Below are positions 25,444 to 33,379 of a stretch of DNA of 55,245 bases, piece after piece. The stretch comes from an uncultured Lachnospiraceae bacterium (GTDB lineage: Bacteria; Bacillota; Clostridia; Lachnospirales; Lachnospiraceae): positions 1 to 55,245 of the forward strand of contig CAJTYM010000027.1 of NCBI GenBank assembly GCA_910583835.1, given 5' to 3'. The notes under the pieces were generated by a model. It searched no databases. It saw nothing but the letters and a program-made list of their open reading frames with translations, and was not told where the DNA came from. Numbering within the stretch: position 1 is the stretch's first letter; each line of letters starts with the position of its first letter. Both the position numbers and the translations under genes were made by a program.

Positions 25444-26477
25444 CTATTGCATTTATCATCTGTACCAACGATGATACATATTTGCAGGAATGCCTGTTTT
25501 ACATCAACCGTCTGCATCTGCCGGATGGCTATGTGGCGGACGTTTATCCGGTGCGGCAGGCAAAAAGCATTTTTCAGGGATATAACCTGGCAATGCAGCA
25601 GTCCGCTGCCGAGTATAAAGTCTATCTGCATCAGGATGTATTTCTGATAGAAGCGGACGTCGTGATGAGATTTCTGGAACTGTTTGCGCAGCATCCTCAG
25701 GCAGGACTTGCCGGCGTGTTAGGTGCGGACAGACTTTCGGCAGACAGGAGATTTTACCGCAGCTGGAATCTGGGAAATGTGATTGGCTGCAGCGAGAAGA
25801 AAGCGTTCCATAACTTCCTGTCGGAGGAACCTGCCCCGGCTGCGGCCTTGGATGGCATGTTTCTGATGACGGCGAAGGACATTGCCTGGAGGGAAGATGT
25901 ACTCTCGGGCTGGGATTTTTATGATATTTCGCAGTCTTTGGAATTTGCGCGCCAGGGTTATGAACTGTGGGTGAACGCCGGGAAGCAGCCCTGGTGTATC
26001 CATGACTGCGGCTATCTTAACCTTACAGGGTACGATGAAGCCCAGGAAGCATTTGTGAAAATATATCAGGACAATTTGCCGGATTATGGCGGGCAGCCTG
26101 AAGTCTATGCGCAGCAATACCGGAAACATTTTGCCTTGATGATGGAGCTGAAGGAACAATGGAAGTCTTTGCTCTTTCTGGGGAAAGTGCGCGAGGTCCG
26201 CAAGGTTTTGGAACAGGTTTGGGACGAACGGTTTGCCGACACGGAGATGGCAATTCTCAAAAACATCCTGCAAATCCTGCAGGCAGAAGAGCAGGAGGGC
26301 GTTCCTTTGGCAGACCGTTTCCTGCATGGCTGCGGTTCATTTGCACAGGCGCAGCGCAAATACCTGCAGGTCAAATTCTACCTGCGGCGGGTAAAATATG
26401 CGCCGGATGATGTGGGACTGTGCCCGCATGTATCCGCTGTGGCAGAACAGGTGATTCGGCGGCATACGATGTTATGA
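25434..26477 (+). CDS. Glycosyltransferase (Glyco_tranf_2_5-like)
   Basis: About 347 residues. It opens with IAFIICTNDDTYLQECL and has YLHQDVFL and GVLGAD, then GMFLMT, features of the small GT2-like family that contains a HQD motif in place of DxD. Such proteins are common in flagellin- and surface-glycan clusters. ATG 25434 follows GCAGGAGG at seven bases; the frame extends upstream to 25404 but has no ribosome site there. It is one of three consecutive transferase genes (24385, 25434, 26562). Confidence 0.8.
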   Translation: MSKSIAFIICTNDDTYLQECLFYINRLHLPDGYVADVYPVRQAKSIFQGYNLAMQQSAAEYKVYLHQDVFLIEADVVMRFLELFAQHPQAGLAGVLGADRLSADRRFYRSWNLGNVIGCSEKKAFHNFLSEEPAPAAALDGMFLMTAKDIAWREDVLSGWDFYDISQSLEFARQGYELWVNAGKQPWCIHDCGYLNLTGYDEAQEAFVKIYQDNLPDYGGQPEVYAQQYRKHFALMMELKEQWKSLLFLGKVREVRKVLEQVWDERFADTEMAILKNILQILQAEEQEGVPLADRFLHGCGSFAQAQRKYLQVKFYLRRVKYAPDDVGLCPHVSAVAEQVIRRHTML

Positions 26478-26561
26478 CAGATAAGATTTCCGGCACACGA
26501 TGTTGCGATAGGTTTATAATGATTCGGCAGGATGCCATAATAGTAGAAATGGAAGAGCATT

Positions 26562-27713
26562 ATGAAGATATTGTATTATACCTGGAATGAGAATTCGCGG
26601 GACGATATGCTGCAGACCTTGCAGTTCCTGGGGCATGAAGTTAAAGTCTGCGATATGCCATGCCAGGACTATGAGCAGGATAAAGCTTTGTCAGCGTATC
26701 TGGAAAAAATCATAGGAGAACAGTCATTTGATATCATTTTCTCATTTAATTTTTTGCCAGTTATCGCCAAAGCTGCAGGGCAGTGCAGGATAAAATACAT
26801 ATCCTGGATTTATGACTGCCCGCATTGGACATTGTTTTCACCGGCGGTACGGAGTGCGTACAATTATATTTTTGTCTTTGACAGATTGCAGTATCAGCAG
26901 CTTCAGGCTTTGGGCGCAGAGCATTGTTACCATTTTCCGCTGGCAGTGAACACCGCGCGTCTTAGCCGTCTGCTGGCAGAAGAACAGGAAGAAAGCAGAC
27001 GTGCCGATGTCTCCTTTGTGGGCAGCCTTTATGAGAATAACCTGTATGACCGCCTCAATTACCTTCCAGATTATATCAGAGGCTATCTGTCCGGTATTAT
27101 AGGAGCCCAGGAGAAGATTTACGGTTATAATTTTGTGGGGGAGCTTCTCACAGACGAAATCATTGGCGAGATGAATCAATTTATTTCCATGGATCTGCCC
27201 CGGGGCTATTATGCAACGAAGCGTGAATTGTATGCGGAGATGCTCAATGGTAAGATTACAGCCAATGAGCGGCTGCATTTGCTTGCAGAAGCCTCAAAAA
27301 GGTTCTGCCTGACCCTCTATACGGCCTCGGATACAGCAACGCTGCCACAGGCAATAAAGGGCGGCATTGTGGACTATGTCTCACAGATGCCCGTCGTGTT
27401 TCATAACTCCAAAATCAATCTCAACATGAGCCTGCGCTCCATCCAAAGCGGCATTCCCTTGCGTGCGCTGGACATCATGGGGGCGGGAGGATTCCTGCTG
27501 TCCAATTATCAGCCGGAACTTGCAGAGTATTTTGAAGATGGGAAAGAGCTTGCGCTGTTTGGAAGCGCCCAGGAGATGATGGAGAAAGCCGCGTATTACC
27601 TCGCCCATGAGGAGGAACGCCGGCAGATAGCCGCCGCCGGTCTACGCAAGGTTCGGGAATTGTTTTCTTATGAGGTGAGGGTGGGGCAGATGTTGGAGAT
27701 GGTCAACCAGTGA
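26562..27713 (+). CDS. DUF3880/CgeB-like glycosyltransferase
   Basis: A 383-residue GT-B type protein. The N-terminal half matches DUF3880 (LYYTWNENSRDDM, FSFNFLPVIAK, YISWIYDCPHWTLFS), and the C-terminal half is a Glyco_trans_1_2 domain with NLNMSLRSIQSGIPLRALDIMGAGGFLLS and YLAHEEERRQIA. This family is frequent beside flagellin genes in Clostridia and is a good candidate for a flagellin-modifying transferase. The flagellin-like gene begins 180 bases downstream. GGAAGAGCATT precedes ATG. Confidence 0.85.
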   Translation: MKILYYTWNENSRDDMLQTLQFLGHEVKVCDMPCQDYEQDKALSAYLEKIIGEQSFDIIFSFNFLPVIAKAAGQCRIKYISWIYDCPHWTLFSPAVRSAYNYIFVFDRLQYQQLQALGAEHCYHFPLAVNTARLSRLLAEEQEESRRADVSFVGSLYENNLYDRLNYLPDYIRGYLSGIIGAQEKIYGYNFVGELLTDEIIGEMNQFISMDLPRGYYATKRELYAEMLNGKITANERLHLLAEASKRFCLTLYTASDTATLPQAIKGGIVDYVSQMPVVFHNSKINLNMSLRSIQSGIPLRALDIMGAGGFLLSNYQPELAEYFEDGKELALFGSAQEMMEKAAYYLAHEEERRQIAAAGLRKVRELFSYEVRVGQMLEMVNQ

Positions 27714-27755
27714 AAGGGGCATAGGGAAATACATATAAAATATATTAAAAATTTC

Positions 27756-27784
27756 TTGAATTTTCCAGAATCCCTTGCTATAAT
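27756..27784 (+). promoter_or_regulatory. Sigma-A promoter of the flagellin-like gene
   Basis: TTGAAT (27756-27761), 17 bases, TATAAT (27779-27784). It leaves a leader of about 100 bases. No sigma-28 motif (GCCGATAA) is present here, unlike the FliD-like gene. Confidence 0.75.
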
Positions 27785-27893
27785 ATAATAAAAGCAGAAG
27801 AAGGTCTTAAAGCAGAAGTTTTAAAGGCTTTACAGCAATTAGCAGAGACTGAGAATATGATAAAATATAATGTGGAAGAAGGGAGGATGACCT

Positions 27894-28667
27894 ATGAGTA
27901 TTTCCAGTATAAGTAGTCAAGGTTTATATCAGAACTATCGGCAGCTTGCCAGCGGAAAGCGGATTAACTCAGCAGCAGACGATGCGGCGGGCTTAGCCAT
28001 TGCCCAGAAGATGCTGACACAGAGCAATGGTTATGATGTAGGACGGAGGAATGCAGCGACATCCCAGGACATGGTGAATGTTGCCGAAGGTGGTCTGTCC
28101 ACAATTACAGATTCCCTGCAGCGTATCCGGGAGTTAGGCGTACAGGCGTCGAATACAGCTATCTATGGTGATTCTGAGCGCAAGATGATGCAGCAGGAGA
28201 TTAATCAGCTCAAGGACAGCATTTCCGATGCGGCAAAGAACACCCGCTTCAATACCATGAGCCTGTTGGACGGCAAGATGGGAAGCAGCCATGTAGCTTC
28301 CGGTCCAGATGGCAACGGCATGGAGATCAATATGCCGGATGCAACATTGCAGGCATTGGGCATTGCAGATTTTGATGTGACAGGAGATTTTGACCTTTCT
28401 GTGATTGACGATGCGATAGATAAGGTATCATCTTACAGGGGTGAGATGGGAGCAACATCTAACCGCTTGGATTACACCATGAATTTCAATTCCTATGCAT
28501 CGCTGAATACTACTGCAGCCCGCAGCCGTATTGAGGACCTTGATTTCCCGAAGGCGATTTCCGATATGAAGAAGAACAGCCTGTTGGAGGAATACAGGTT
28601 GATGATGCAGAAGAAGCGCGAAGAGCAGGATAACATGGTGGTTAATTTGCTGAGATTTAATTCTTAG
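27894..28667 (+). CDS. Short flagellin-like protein
   Basis: At 257 residues this is shorter than most flagellins. The N-terminal domain is recognisable: QLASGKRINSAADDAAGLAI, TSQDMVNVAEGGLSTITDSL and LGVQASN, and a D1-like C-terminal helix with RSRIEDLDFPKAISDMKK. The first 10-15 residues of D0 seem shortened, and the C-terminus (MMQKKREEQDNMVVNLLRF) differs from the usual end. It could be a minor or divergent flagellin. GGGAGG lies seven bases before ATG. The upstream glycosyltransferase genes suggest that it, or the main flagellin, is glycosylated. A terminator follows. Confidence 0.85.
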   Translation: MSISSISSQGLYQNYRQLASGKRINSAADDAAGLAIAQKMLTQSNGYDVGRRNAATSQDMVNVAEGGLSTITDSLQRIRELGVQASNTAIYGDSERKMMQQEINQLKDSISDAAKNTRFNTMSLLDGKMGSSHVASGPDGNGMEINMPDATLQALGIADFDVTGDFDLSVIDDAIDKVSSYRGEMGATSNRLDYTMNFNSYASLNTTAARSRIEDLDFPKAISDMKKNSLLEEYRLMMQKKREEQDNMVVNLLRFNS

Positions 28668-28723
28668 TGAGACAGTGCTTTTATAGAATCGCGCGAGAGG
28701 TTTATTTAATATCGCAGACATAG

Positions 28724-28771
28724 AGCCTATCCATACTGTGAAGACGGTATTGGATAGGCTTTCCTTTATTT
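28724..28771 (+). terminator. Rho-independent terminator of the flagellin-like gene
   Basis: AGCCTATCCATAC (28724-28736) pairs with GTATTGGATAGGCT (28747-28760), followed by TTCCTTTATTT. Confidence 0.85.
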
Positions 28772-28791
28772 CCTGCTGTTTGACATCTTAA

Positions 28792-29040
28792 TCCTGTACA
28801 AGAACAAAGTGGGCAAGCCCACAGGAGCTCCCCTACCCCTCAATCTTGAGGGTGCTGGACATCCGGTGAATGTCCGTTTGGCACGGACCGAAGCGAAGCG
28901 CAGACCTTGCACACTTTGACACGCCGAGCACAATTGCGAAGCAATATTTACCTCTTGTGTGAGTGCGCATAAATGTTTTCTCTTATAGGAAAGATACTTT
29001 CGCGCTTTAGCGTGACAAGGTCTTTCCTATAAGAGAAAAA
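28792..29040 (-). repeat. Intergenic mosaic element, copy A
   Basis: Between convergent genes. Read on the minus strand it has a hairpin with arms of about 20 bases (TTCTCTTATAGGAAAGA at 28979-28995 and its complement near 29021-29037), then ATGCGCACTC, CTCGGCG, several smaller hairpins and an end GCCCACTTTGTTC. The same order occurs in copy B (33118-33350). No ORF is present. Confidence 0.7.
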
Positions 29041-29085
29041 AGGGCTGCCGCTTTGGGATGAATAAATCCTCTCTGCGACAGCCTC
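29041..29085 (-). terminator. Terminator of the FliD-like gene
   Basis: On the minus strand GGCTGTCGC pairs with GCGGCAGCC and is followed by CTTTTTTCTC. It overlaps the edge of mosaic element copy A. Confidence 0.7.
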
Positions 29086-29097
29086 TATGTTGTTCTT

Positions 29098-30396
29098 CTA
29101 ACAATACGCATCCATCATCATTCCAGAGTAAATGGACGTTATATATGGTGTTGCAAAATTTTTCCCAGGATTCTTGTAAGTCACAAGAACTTTATCTACA
29201 TAGCGCATGGGATCCAGGGAAGCATTGTTTGCTTTTGCGCTCAGCAAATTCTTAAAGTCGTTCAGTACGGAAAGATTTTCCTCGTAATTGCTGGCAGAAA
29301 CAGTCTCCCTCAGTGCGTCTTCGTCAATACTGATAGAACCATCATCTTCCACCATCAATCCAATATCTTCCAGACTGTTCCGGTATGCAAATGCGGTGCT
29401 GCTCATATCCTTATAGAGCTGTACGCTCTGGGGCTGGCTCTTTGAATATTTGCTGGCAGTCTGCAGAACGGAGTTGTAAGAATCTACCAATGTCTGAATG
29501 TTATCTGTCATGGCATCCGCGTTGGTCTTGAAGCCGACTGTTGCGGGACGTCCCTCTGGGCTTGTGCCGTGCAGAGTCAATTCAAAATTATTATCCAATA
29601 GGAAAGTATTGGAATAAGCCATATGTTCGGTTCCATCCAGCAGGAAAACCGCATTCTGCGCTTCCTGTGCTACATGGTCAATGCCCAAAGCATCGATTGC
29701 AGCCATGGAATCATGATTCCCCTGTGGGGAAATTGAAAACAAAAACGTCTCATCGGCGCCGATGCCTGTGGCAGCCGATTCAATCTGTAAAGCGCTTAAA
29801 CCGTCTGCGTTTTCCGCAATCGCTGCATTCAAACCTATGTCAGCATTTGTGACCAGGCCTGCAAGTTTCCTCTGGATAGAGAAATTGGTGTCGTCTGCAT
29901 TGACAGTAAACTGGAACTCATAGGCTGAGACATTGTTCTCCAAATCAAATGAGTAAGAACCCGGTTTGAGATTCAGACGGTTCTTATCCAGAAAATTTCC
30001 CTGGTTGATTTGCGAAGTGGCAAGACTTTTCACTTCGATGGTAAAGCCATCAGGATTGCTTGACGAGTTGCCGTTGCCAACATAATCTGCCGATACCACA
30101 TCTTCCTGAGAAGAATATGCGAGTTTCTTCTGAAATGCATTGCCAATTCCTTCTTCTGCATCGGAAAGGGATGCAACAACATTTTGGATAAGGCGAGTGC
30201 TTTCTTTAATATCTATCGCAAACTTCTGTACATCTGGCGAACGCTTTATCTTGTACAGAGGAGCATCTTTATTAATCTTTACTATCTTGTTATAGATATT
30301 GCGTAACTCGCTCTTCTTATGTGAATCATATCGGGAAGTCGATTGGTTGGCATATGTGTCTAAATAATAGTGATAAGCAGTATCAATCGCAGCCAC
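29098..30396 (-). CDS. FliD-like flagellar filament capping protein
   Basis: A 432-residue protein. The middle and C-terminal regions carry FliD features: VKSLATSQINQGNFL, FSIQRKLAGLVTNADIGLNA (flagellin hook-IN-like), and DNIQTLVDSYNSVLQTASKY. The N-terminus (residues 1-60) lacks the usual FliD start and is basic and helical instead. FliD caps the filament and folds flagellin. The GTG start at 30396 follows AAAGGAGGGAACTATC. A sigma-28 promoter lies 78 bases upstream, so it is a late flagellar gene. It may be an additional, variant cap or hook-associated protein rather than the only FliD. Confidence 0.75.
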   Translation of the reverse strand: MAAIDTAYHYYLDTYANQSTSRYDSHKKSELRNIYNKIVKINKDAPLYKIKRSPDVQKFAIDIKESTRLIQNVVASLSDAEEGIGNAFQKKLAYSSQEDVVSADYVGNGNSSSNPDGFTIEVKSLATSQINQGNFLDKNRLNLKPGSYSFDLENNVSAYEFQFTVNADDTNFSIQRKLAGLVTNADIGLNAAIAENADGLSALQIESAATGIGADETFLFSISPQGNHDSMAAIDALGIDHVAQEAQNAVFLLDGTEHMAYSNTFLLDNNFELTLHGTSPEGRPATVGFKTNADAMTDNIQTLVDSYNSVLQTASKYSKSQPQSVQLYKDMSSTAFAYRNSLEDIGLMVEDDGSISIDEDALRETVSASNYEENLSVLNDFKNLLSAKANNASLDPMRYVDKVLVTYKNPGKNFATPYITSIYSGMMMDAYC

Positions 30397-30473
30397 GATA
30401 GTTCCCTCCTTTCATCCTTGAAATCGTGCTGTGCACGGGAGGTAATATAATACACTCCATGTATTTGCTGTGT

Positions 30474-30500
30474 TTATCGGCTAGTTTAGCGGTTTTCTTA
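30474..30500 (-). promoter_or_regulatory. Sigma-28 (sigma-D) promoter of the FliD-like gene
   Basis: Read on the minus strand: TAAG, 15 bases, GCCGATAA. This matches the flagellar sigma-28 consensus (TAAA, N15, GCCGATAA) with one change. Confidence 0.85.
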
Positions 30501-30629
30501 AGGGGTGTATGGCAAAATCAAGAAAAAAAATTGGGTAAAGTTTGAGATTCTACTATATAATATGTAGGTTAGCGGCAAAAAGTCCTTATAGTACGGAAAT
30601 GGATTTCCGTGTCCTGATAGAAAAAATAG

Positions 30630-30658
30630 TTGACGCAAAGCCGCGATTGTGCTATAGT
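30630..30658 (+). promoter_or_regulatory. Sigma-A promoter of rpmG-secE-nusG-rplKA
   Basis: TTGACG (30630-30635), 17 bases, TATAGT (30653-30658), a near-consensus vegetative promoter. Confidence 0.8.
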
Positions 30659-30723
30659 AAACTAGCGATGGAAGTAGGTCTTTTTTTTATGCCTAAATTT
30701 AGAATAATATGGAGGTGGAAGTT

Positions 30724-30873
30724 GTGCGCACAAAAATTACATTGGCATGTACGGAATGTAAGCAACGGAATTACAACATGACCAAGGATAAGAAGGCTCA
30801 TCCCGACAGAATGGAGACAAAGAAGTACTGCCGATTCTGCAGGAAACATACGTTACACAAGGAAACAAAGTAA
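30724..30873 (+). CDS. rpmG: 50S ribosomal protein L33
   Basis: A 49-residue protein too short for many ORF scans. It reads VRTKITLACTEC, KQRNY, a basic middle and YCRFCRKHTLHKETK. The two CxxC pairs (TEC and YCRFC regions) are the zinc ribbon of zinc-type L33. The GTG start lies seven bases after GGAGGT. L33 binds the large subunit near the E site. Placement just before secE-nusG is the normal Firmicutes order. Confidence 0.93.
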   Translation: MRTKITLACTECKQRNYNMTKDKKAHPDRMETKKYCRFCRKHTLHKETK

Positions 30874-30960
30874 CAAGGCAGAGCGTAGGAAGTGAAAGGT
30901 TGGACGGATAGTTCACCCGCCCCTGTATTCAGGCGCGCGAGTGCGCCATAGGAGGTAAAA

Positions 30961-31167
30961 ATGGCAGAAACGAAAACAGAAAAAGCTTCAAAAACCAGCT
31001 GGTTCACCGGTCTGAAGGCTGAATTTGACAAGATAATTTGGCCAGACAAAAAATCACTTACCAGACAGACGGTAGCGGTAGTAGCTGTTTCAGTTGTCTT
31101 GGGTCTTATCATTGCCGTAGTGGATGTGTTCATTAAGTACGGCGTAGACGCCCTGGTAAATTTATAG
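30961..31167 (+). CDS. secE: Preprotein translocase subunit SecE
   Basis: A 68-residue single-span membrane protein of the SecYEG channel. It has the conserved amphipathic segment LKAEFDKIIWPDKKSL followed by one hydrophobic segment at about residues 38-58 (AVVAVSVVLGLIIAVVDVFI). TAGGAGG precedes ATG; a small GGCGC/GCGCC hairpin lies just upstream. Co-transcribed with nusG, as in most bacteria. Confidence 0.95.
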   Translation: MAETKTEKASKTSWFTGLKAEFDKIIWPDKKSLTRQTVAVVAVSVVLGLIIAVVDVFIKYGVDALVNL

Positions 31168-31183
31168 GAGGCGTAGGTGATTT

Positions 31184-31699
31184 ATGGCAGAGGCAAACTG
31201 GTATGTAGTTCATACCTATTCCGGTTATGAAAAGAAAGTTAAGGAGAACATTGAAAAGACCATCGAGAACCGTCATCTGGAAGACCAGATTTTGGAAGTG
31301 CGGGTTCCGATGCAGAGCGTTGTGGAAATGAAAAACGGTGTAAGGAAAACCGTTGAGAAGAAAATGTTTCCTGGCTATGTCCTCATTAACATGGTTATGA
31401 ATGATGATATATGGTATGTGGTTAGAAATACCAGAGGTGTTACCGGGTTTGTAGGTCCGGGTTCCAAACCTGTACCACTCACTGAAGCTGAAATGAGACC
31501 ATTGGGTATTCAGGTTGACAATGTGGTTGTCGATTTTGCAGAAGGTGATTCCATCCGGGTAATCGGAGGTGTCTGGAAAGATACGGTCGGGATTATCCAG
31601 TCGATGAATCATGGCAAACAGATGGTGACAATCAATGTTGACTTGTTCGGTCGTGAAACGCCGGTAGAAATAAGTTTCACAGATATTAGAAGGTTATAA
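31184..31699 (+). CDS. nusG: Transcription termination/antitermination factor NusG
   Basis: A 171-residue protein with the NGN domain (WYVVHTYSGYEKKVKENIE, FPGYVLINM, TRGVTGFVG) and a C-terminal KOW domain (DSIRVIGGVWKDTVGIIQ). NusG binds RNA polymerase at the clamp, affects pausing and couples to ribosome or Rho. Length and order are standard. Confidence 0.97.
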   Translation: MAEANWYVVHTYSGYEKKVKENIEKTIENRHLEDQILEVRVPMQSVVEMKNGVRKTVEKKMFPGYVLINMVMNDDIWYVVRNTRGVTGFVGPGSKPVPLTEAEMRPLGIQVDNVVVDFAEGDSIRVIGGVWKDTVGIIQSMNHGKQMVTINVDLFGRETPVEISFTDIRRL

Positions 31700-31764
31700 G
31701 ATGCATTTGTCACAGGATTTCTGAGAAACACCTGGACGAGAACTATTTAAGGAGGATTTTCCAA

Positions 31765-32190
31765 ATGGCAAAGAAAGTAGAAGGATATATCAAATTACAG
31801 ATTCCTGCCGGGAAGGCTACACCGGCACCACCAGTTGGACCGGCGCTTGGACAGCATGGTGTAAATATTGTCGAATTTACCAAGCAGTTCAATGCAAAGA
31901 CAGCTGACCAGGGAGATTTAATCATCCCGGTAGTAATTACCGTATATGCAGACAGAAGCTTCAGCTTCATTACAAAGACCCCGCCTGCCGCTGTATTGAT
32001 TAAGAAAGCCTGCAACATCAAATCCGGTTCCGGCGTACCGAATAAGACGAAGGTAGCTACGATTCCGAAAGCGAAGGTTCAGGAAATTGCAGAACTGAAA
32101 ATGAAAGATTTGAATGCTGGTTCTCTGGAAGCAGCGATGAGCATGATAGCAGGAACAGCAAGAAGTATGGGCGTTGAAGTCGGAGAATAG
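31765..32190 (+). CDS. rplK: 50S ribosomal protein L11
   Basis: A 141-residue protein with the family sequence YIKLQIPAGKATPAPPVGPALGQ split by the flexible hinge, HGVNIVEFTKQFN, and the C-terminal RNA-binding domain ending TARSMGVEV. L11 binds the GTPase-associated centre of 23S rRNA. AAGGAGG precedes ATG. Confidence 0.97.
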   Translation: MAKKVEGYIKLQIPAGKATPAPPVGPALGQHGVNIVEFTKQFNAKTADQGDLIIPVVITVYADRSFSFITKTPPAAVLIKKACNIKSGSGVPNKTKVATIPKAKVQEIAELKMKDLNAGSLEAAMSMIAGTARSMGVEVGE

Positions 32191-32256
32191 GCATCCGGAG
32201 TTTACTGAAACCGTGGGAGGGACGGCTCCCGATATTACCACTAGGAGGTTATTAGA

Positions 32257-32949
32257 ATGAAACGAGGAAAGAAATATGCAGAGGCTGCAAAAGCAATCGA
32301 CAGAACTATGCAGTATGATACAGAAGAAGCAATCAGCCTGGTAAAGAAGGCTGCAGTTGCTAAATTTGATGAGACAATCGAAGCTCATATCAGAACCGGC
32401 TGTGATGGACGTCATGCAGAACAGCAGATCCGTGGAGCAGTAGTATTGCCGCACGGAACAGGTAAGGCTGTCCGCGTTCTGGTTTTTGCAAAGGGTGACA
32501 AGATAGACGAGGCAACGGCAGCAGGCGCTGACCATGTTGGCGGAGAAGAACTGATACCGAAGATTCAGAATGATGGATGGCTGGATTTTGACGTGGTAGT
32601 TGCTACTCCTGACATGATGGGCGTTGTCGGACGTCTGGGACGCGTACTTGGACCGAAGGGCTTGATGCCGAACCCCAAAGCAGGAACCGTAACGATGGAT
32701 GTTACCAAGGCTGTAAATGATATCAAGGCTGGTAAGATTGAGTACAGATTAGATAAGACGAATATTATCCATGTGCCAATTGGAAAAGCATCTTTTACAG
32801 AACAACAATTAGCGGACAACTTCCAGACCCTTATGGATGCCATCATCAAGGCAAGGCCTTCCGCATTGAAAGGGCAGTATTTAAGAAGCGTGACTCTTGC
32901 GCCTACTATGGGTCCTGGCGTGAAAGTAAACACTACCAAACTTGTCTAA
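32257..32949 (+). CDS. rplA: 50S ribosomal protein L1
   Basis: A 230-residue protein with RGKKYAEAAKAID, LPHGTGKAVRVLVFAKG, GRVLGPKGLMPNPKAGTV (the most conserved L1 segment) and YRLDKTNIIHVPIG. L1 forms the mobile stalk near the E site and often represses its own operon. Last gene of the first ribosomal transcription unit; a fresh promoter follows at once. Confidence 0.97.
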   Translation: MKRGKKYAEAAKAIDRTMQYDTEEAISLVKKAAVAKFDETIEAHIRTGCDGRHAEQQIRGAVVLPHGTGKAVRVLVFAKGDKIDEATAAGADHVGGEELIPKIQNDGWLDFDVVVATPDMMGVVGRLGRVLGPKGLMPNPKAGTVTMDVTKAVNDIKAGKIEYRLDKTNIIHVPIGKASFTEQQLADNFQTLMDAIIKARPSALKGQYLRSVTLAPTMGPGVKVNTTKLV

Positions 32950-32957
32950 AATGGATG

Positions 32958-32986
32958 TTGACATCTAAAATACACAATGTTATACT
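32958..32986 (+). promoter_or_regulatory. Sigma-A promoter of rplJL
   Basis: TTGACA (32958-32963), 17 bases, TATACT (32981-32986): almost consensus. It begins 9 bases after the rplA stop. Confidence 0.88.
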
Positions 32987-32997
32987 ATATAAGTATT

Positions 32998-33123
32998 TTG
33001 CCGAAGACAGCAGGTGCCGTAAGGCGTAACGTTTGGCCTGCCGAGGGAATTTGCCGGACATCTGTCTGGTAATTAAGCGAGGTTTTTAATCCTCCTTGTC
33101 CCTTGGGCAAGGAGGATTTTTTA
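32998..33123 (+). ncRNA. L10 leader (autoregulatory leader of rplJL)
   Basis: CCGAAGACAGCAGGTGCCG, then AAGGCGTAAC and GGCCTGCCGAGG, match the conserved L10-leader kink-turn structure to which the L10(L12) complex binds. It ends in an intrinsic attenuator at 33088-33123. When L10 is in excess, binding favours the terminator and reduces rplJL transcription. The element lies directly downstream of a strong promoter, as expected. Confidence 0.88.
33088..33123 (+). terminator. Attenuator terminator of the L10 leader
   Basis: AATCCTCCTTG (33088-33098) pairs with CAAGGAGGATT (33108-33118), with an inner CCC/GGG, followed by a run of six T. The AGGAGG in the 3' arm is not a ribosome site for any gene. 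Confidence 0.88.
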
Positions 33124-33350
33124 TCTTATAGGAAAGTAGCCGCAGAGCGACTATTCCCTATAAGATAAAAAATAATTATGCGCACTCGTGCGAGAGGAAG
33201 ATGTCGCAACATGCCGTCCTAAGGAATCCCCCAGGCAAGCCTGGTACCCCTTAGGACAAATCCGCACTCGGCGCAGCAAAGCGTCCAAGTCTTTCAAGAA
33301 TGAGAGATTTAGGGAGTTGATGCGGACTTGTCCGCTTTGTTCCCAATCAA
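33118..33350 (+). repeat. Intergenic mosaic element, copy B, between the L10 attenuator and rplJ
   Basis: Hairpin ATCTTATAGGAAAGTAGC (33123-33140) with its complement ending about 33170, then ATTATGCGCACTC, a second hairpin GTCCTAAGG.../...CCTTAGGAC with inner CCAGGC/GCCTGG (33216-33257), CACTCGGCG, and an end CTTGTCCGCTTTGTTC. The order matches copy A. It adds about 230 bases of structured RNA to the rplJ leader. No ORF. Confidence 0.7.
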
Positions 33351-33379
33351 TAAAAGAAAAATAAGGAGGTGCACAATTC

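Larger units (their letters stand above)
30397..30723. other. Divergent intergenic region between FliD-like gene and rpmG
   Basis: About 330 bases with a sigma-28 promoter on the minus strand and a sigma-A promoter on the plus strand. A T8 run at 30681-30688 lies in the rpmG leader. The small overlapping ORFs here have no ribosome sites and are not credible genes. Confidence 0.6.

Noticed and set aside
27791..27918. A coding-like frame in the flagellin leader (helical, Glu/Lys-rich)
   Set aside because: No start codon with a ribosome site before the flagellin start and it overlaps the flagellin gene; treated as leader.
30681..30688. T8 run as a phase-variation tract
   Set aside because: Lies in the rpmG leader of an essential operon downstream of the promoter; poly-T of this length is common in A/T-rich intergenic DNA.
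30542..30781. A 79-residue ORF upstream of and overlapping rpmG
   Set aside because: No ribosome site, overlaps the promoter and the L33 gene in another frame, and has no recognisable domain.
30874..30960. Possible tRNA between rpmG and secE
   Set aside because: Only a short GGCGC/GCGCC hairpin is present; no cloverleaf or CCA end can be folded.
31860..31890. TGTCGAA in rplK
   Set aside because: Inside a ribosomal protein coding sequence and not next to a promoter; shows that the heptamer occurs by chance.
33181..33260. CRISPR-like repeats among the palindromes
   Set aside because: No regular repeat-spacer pattern anywhere in the window; these are hairpins of the mosaic element.
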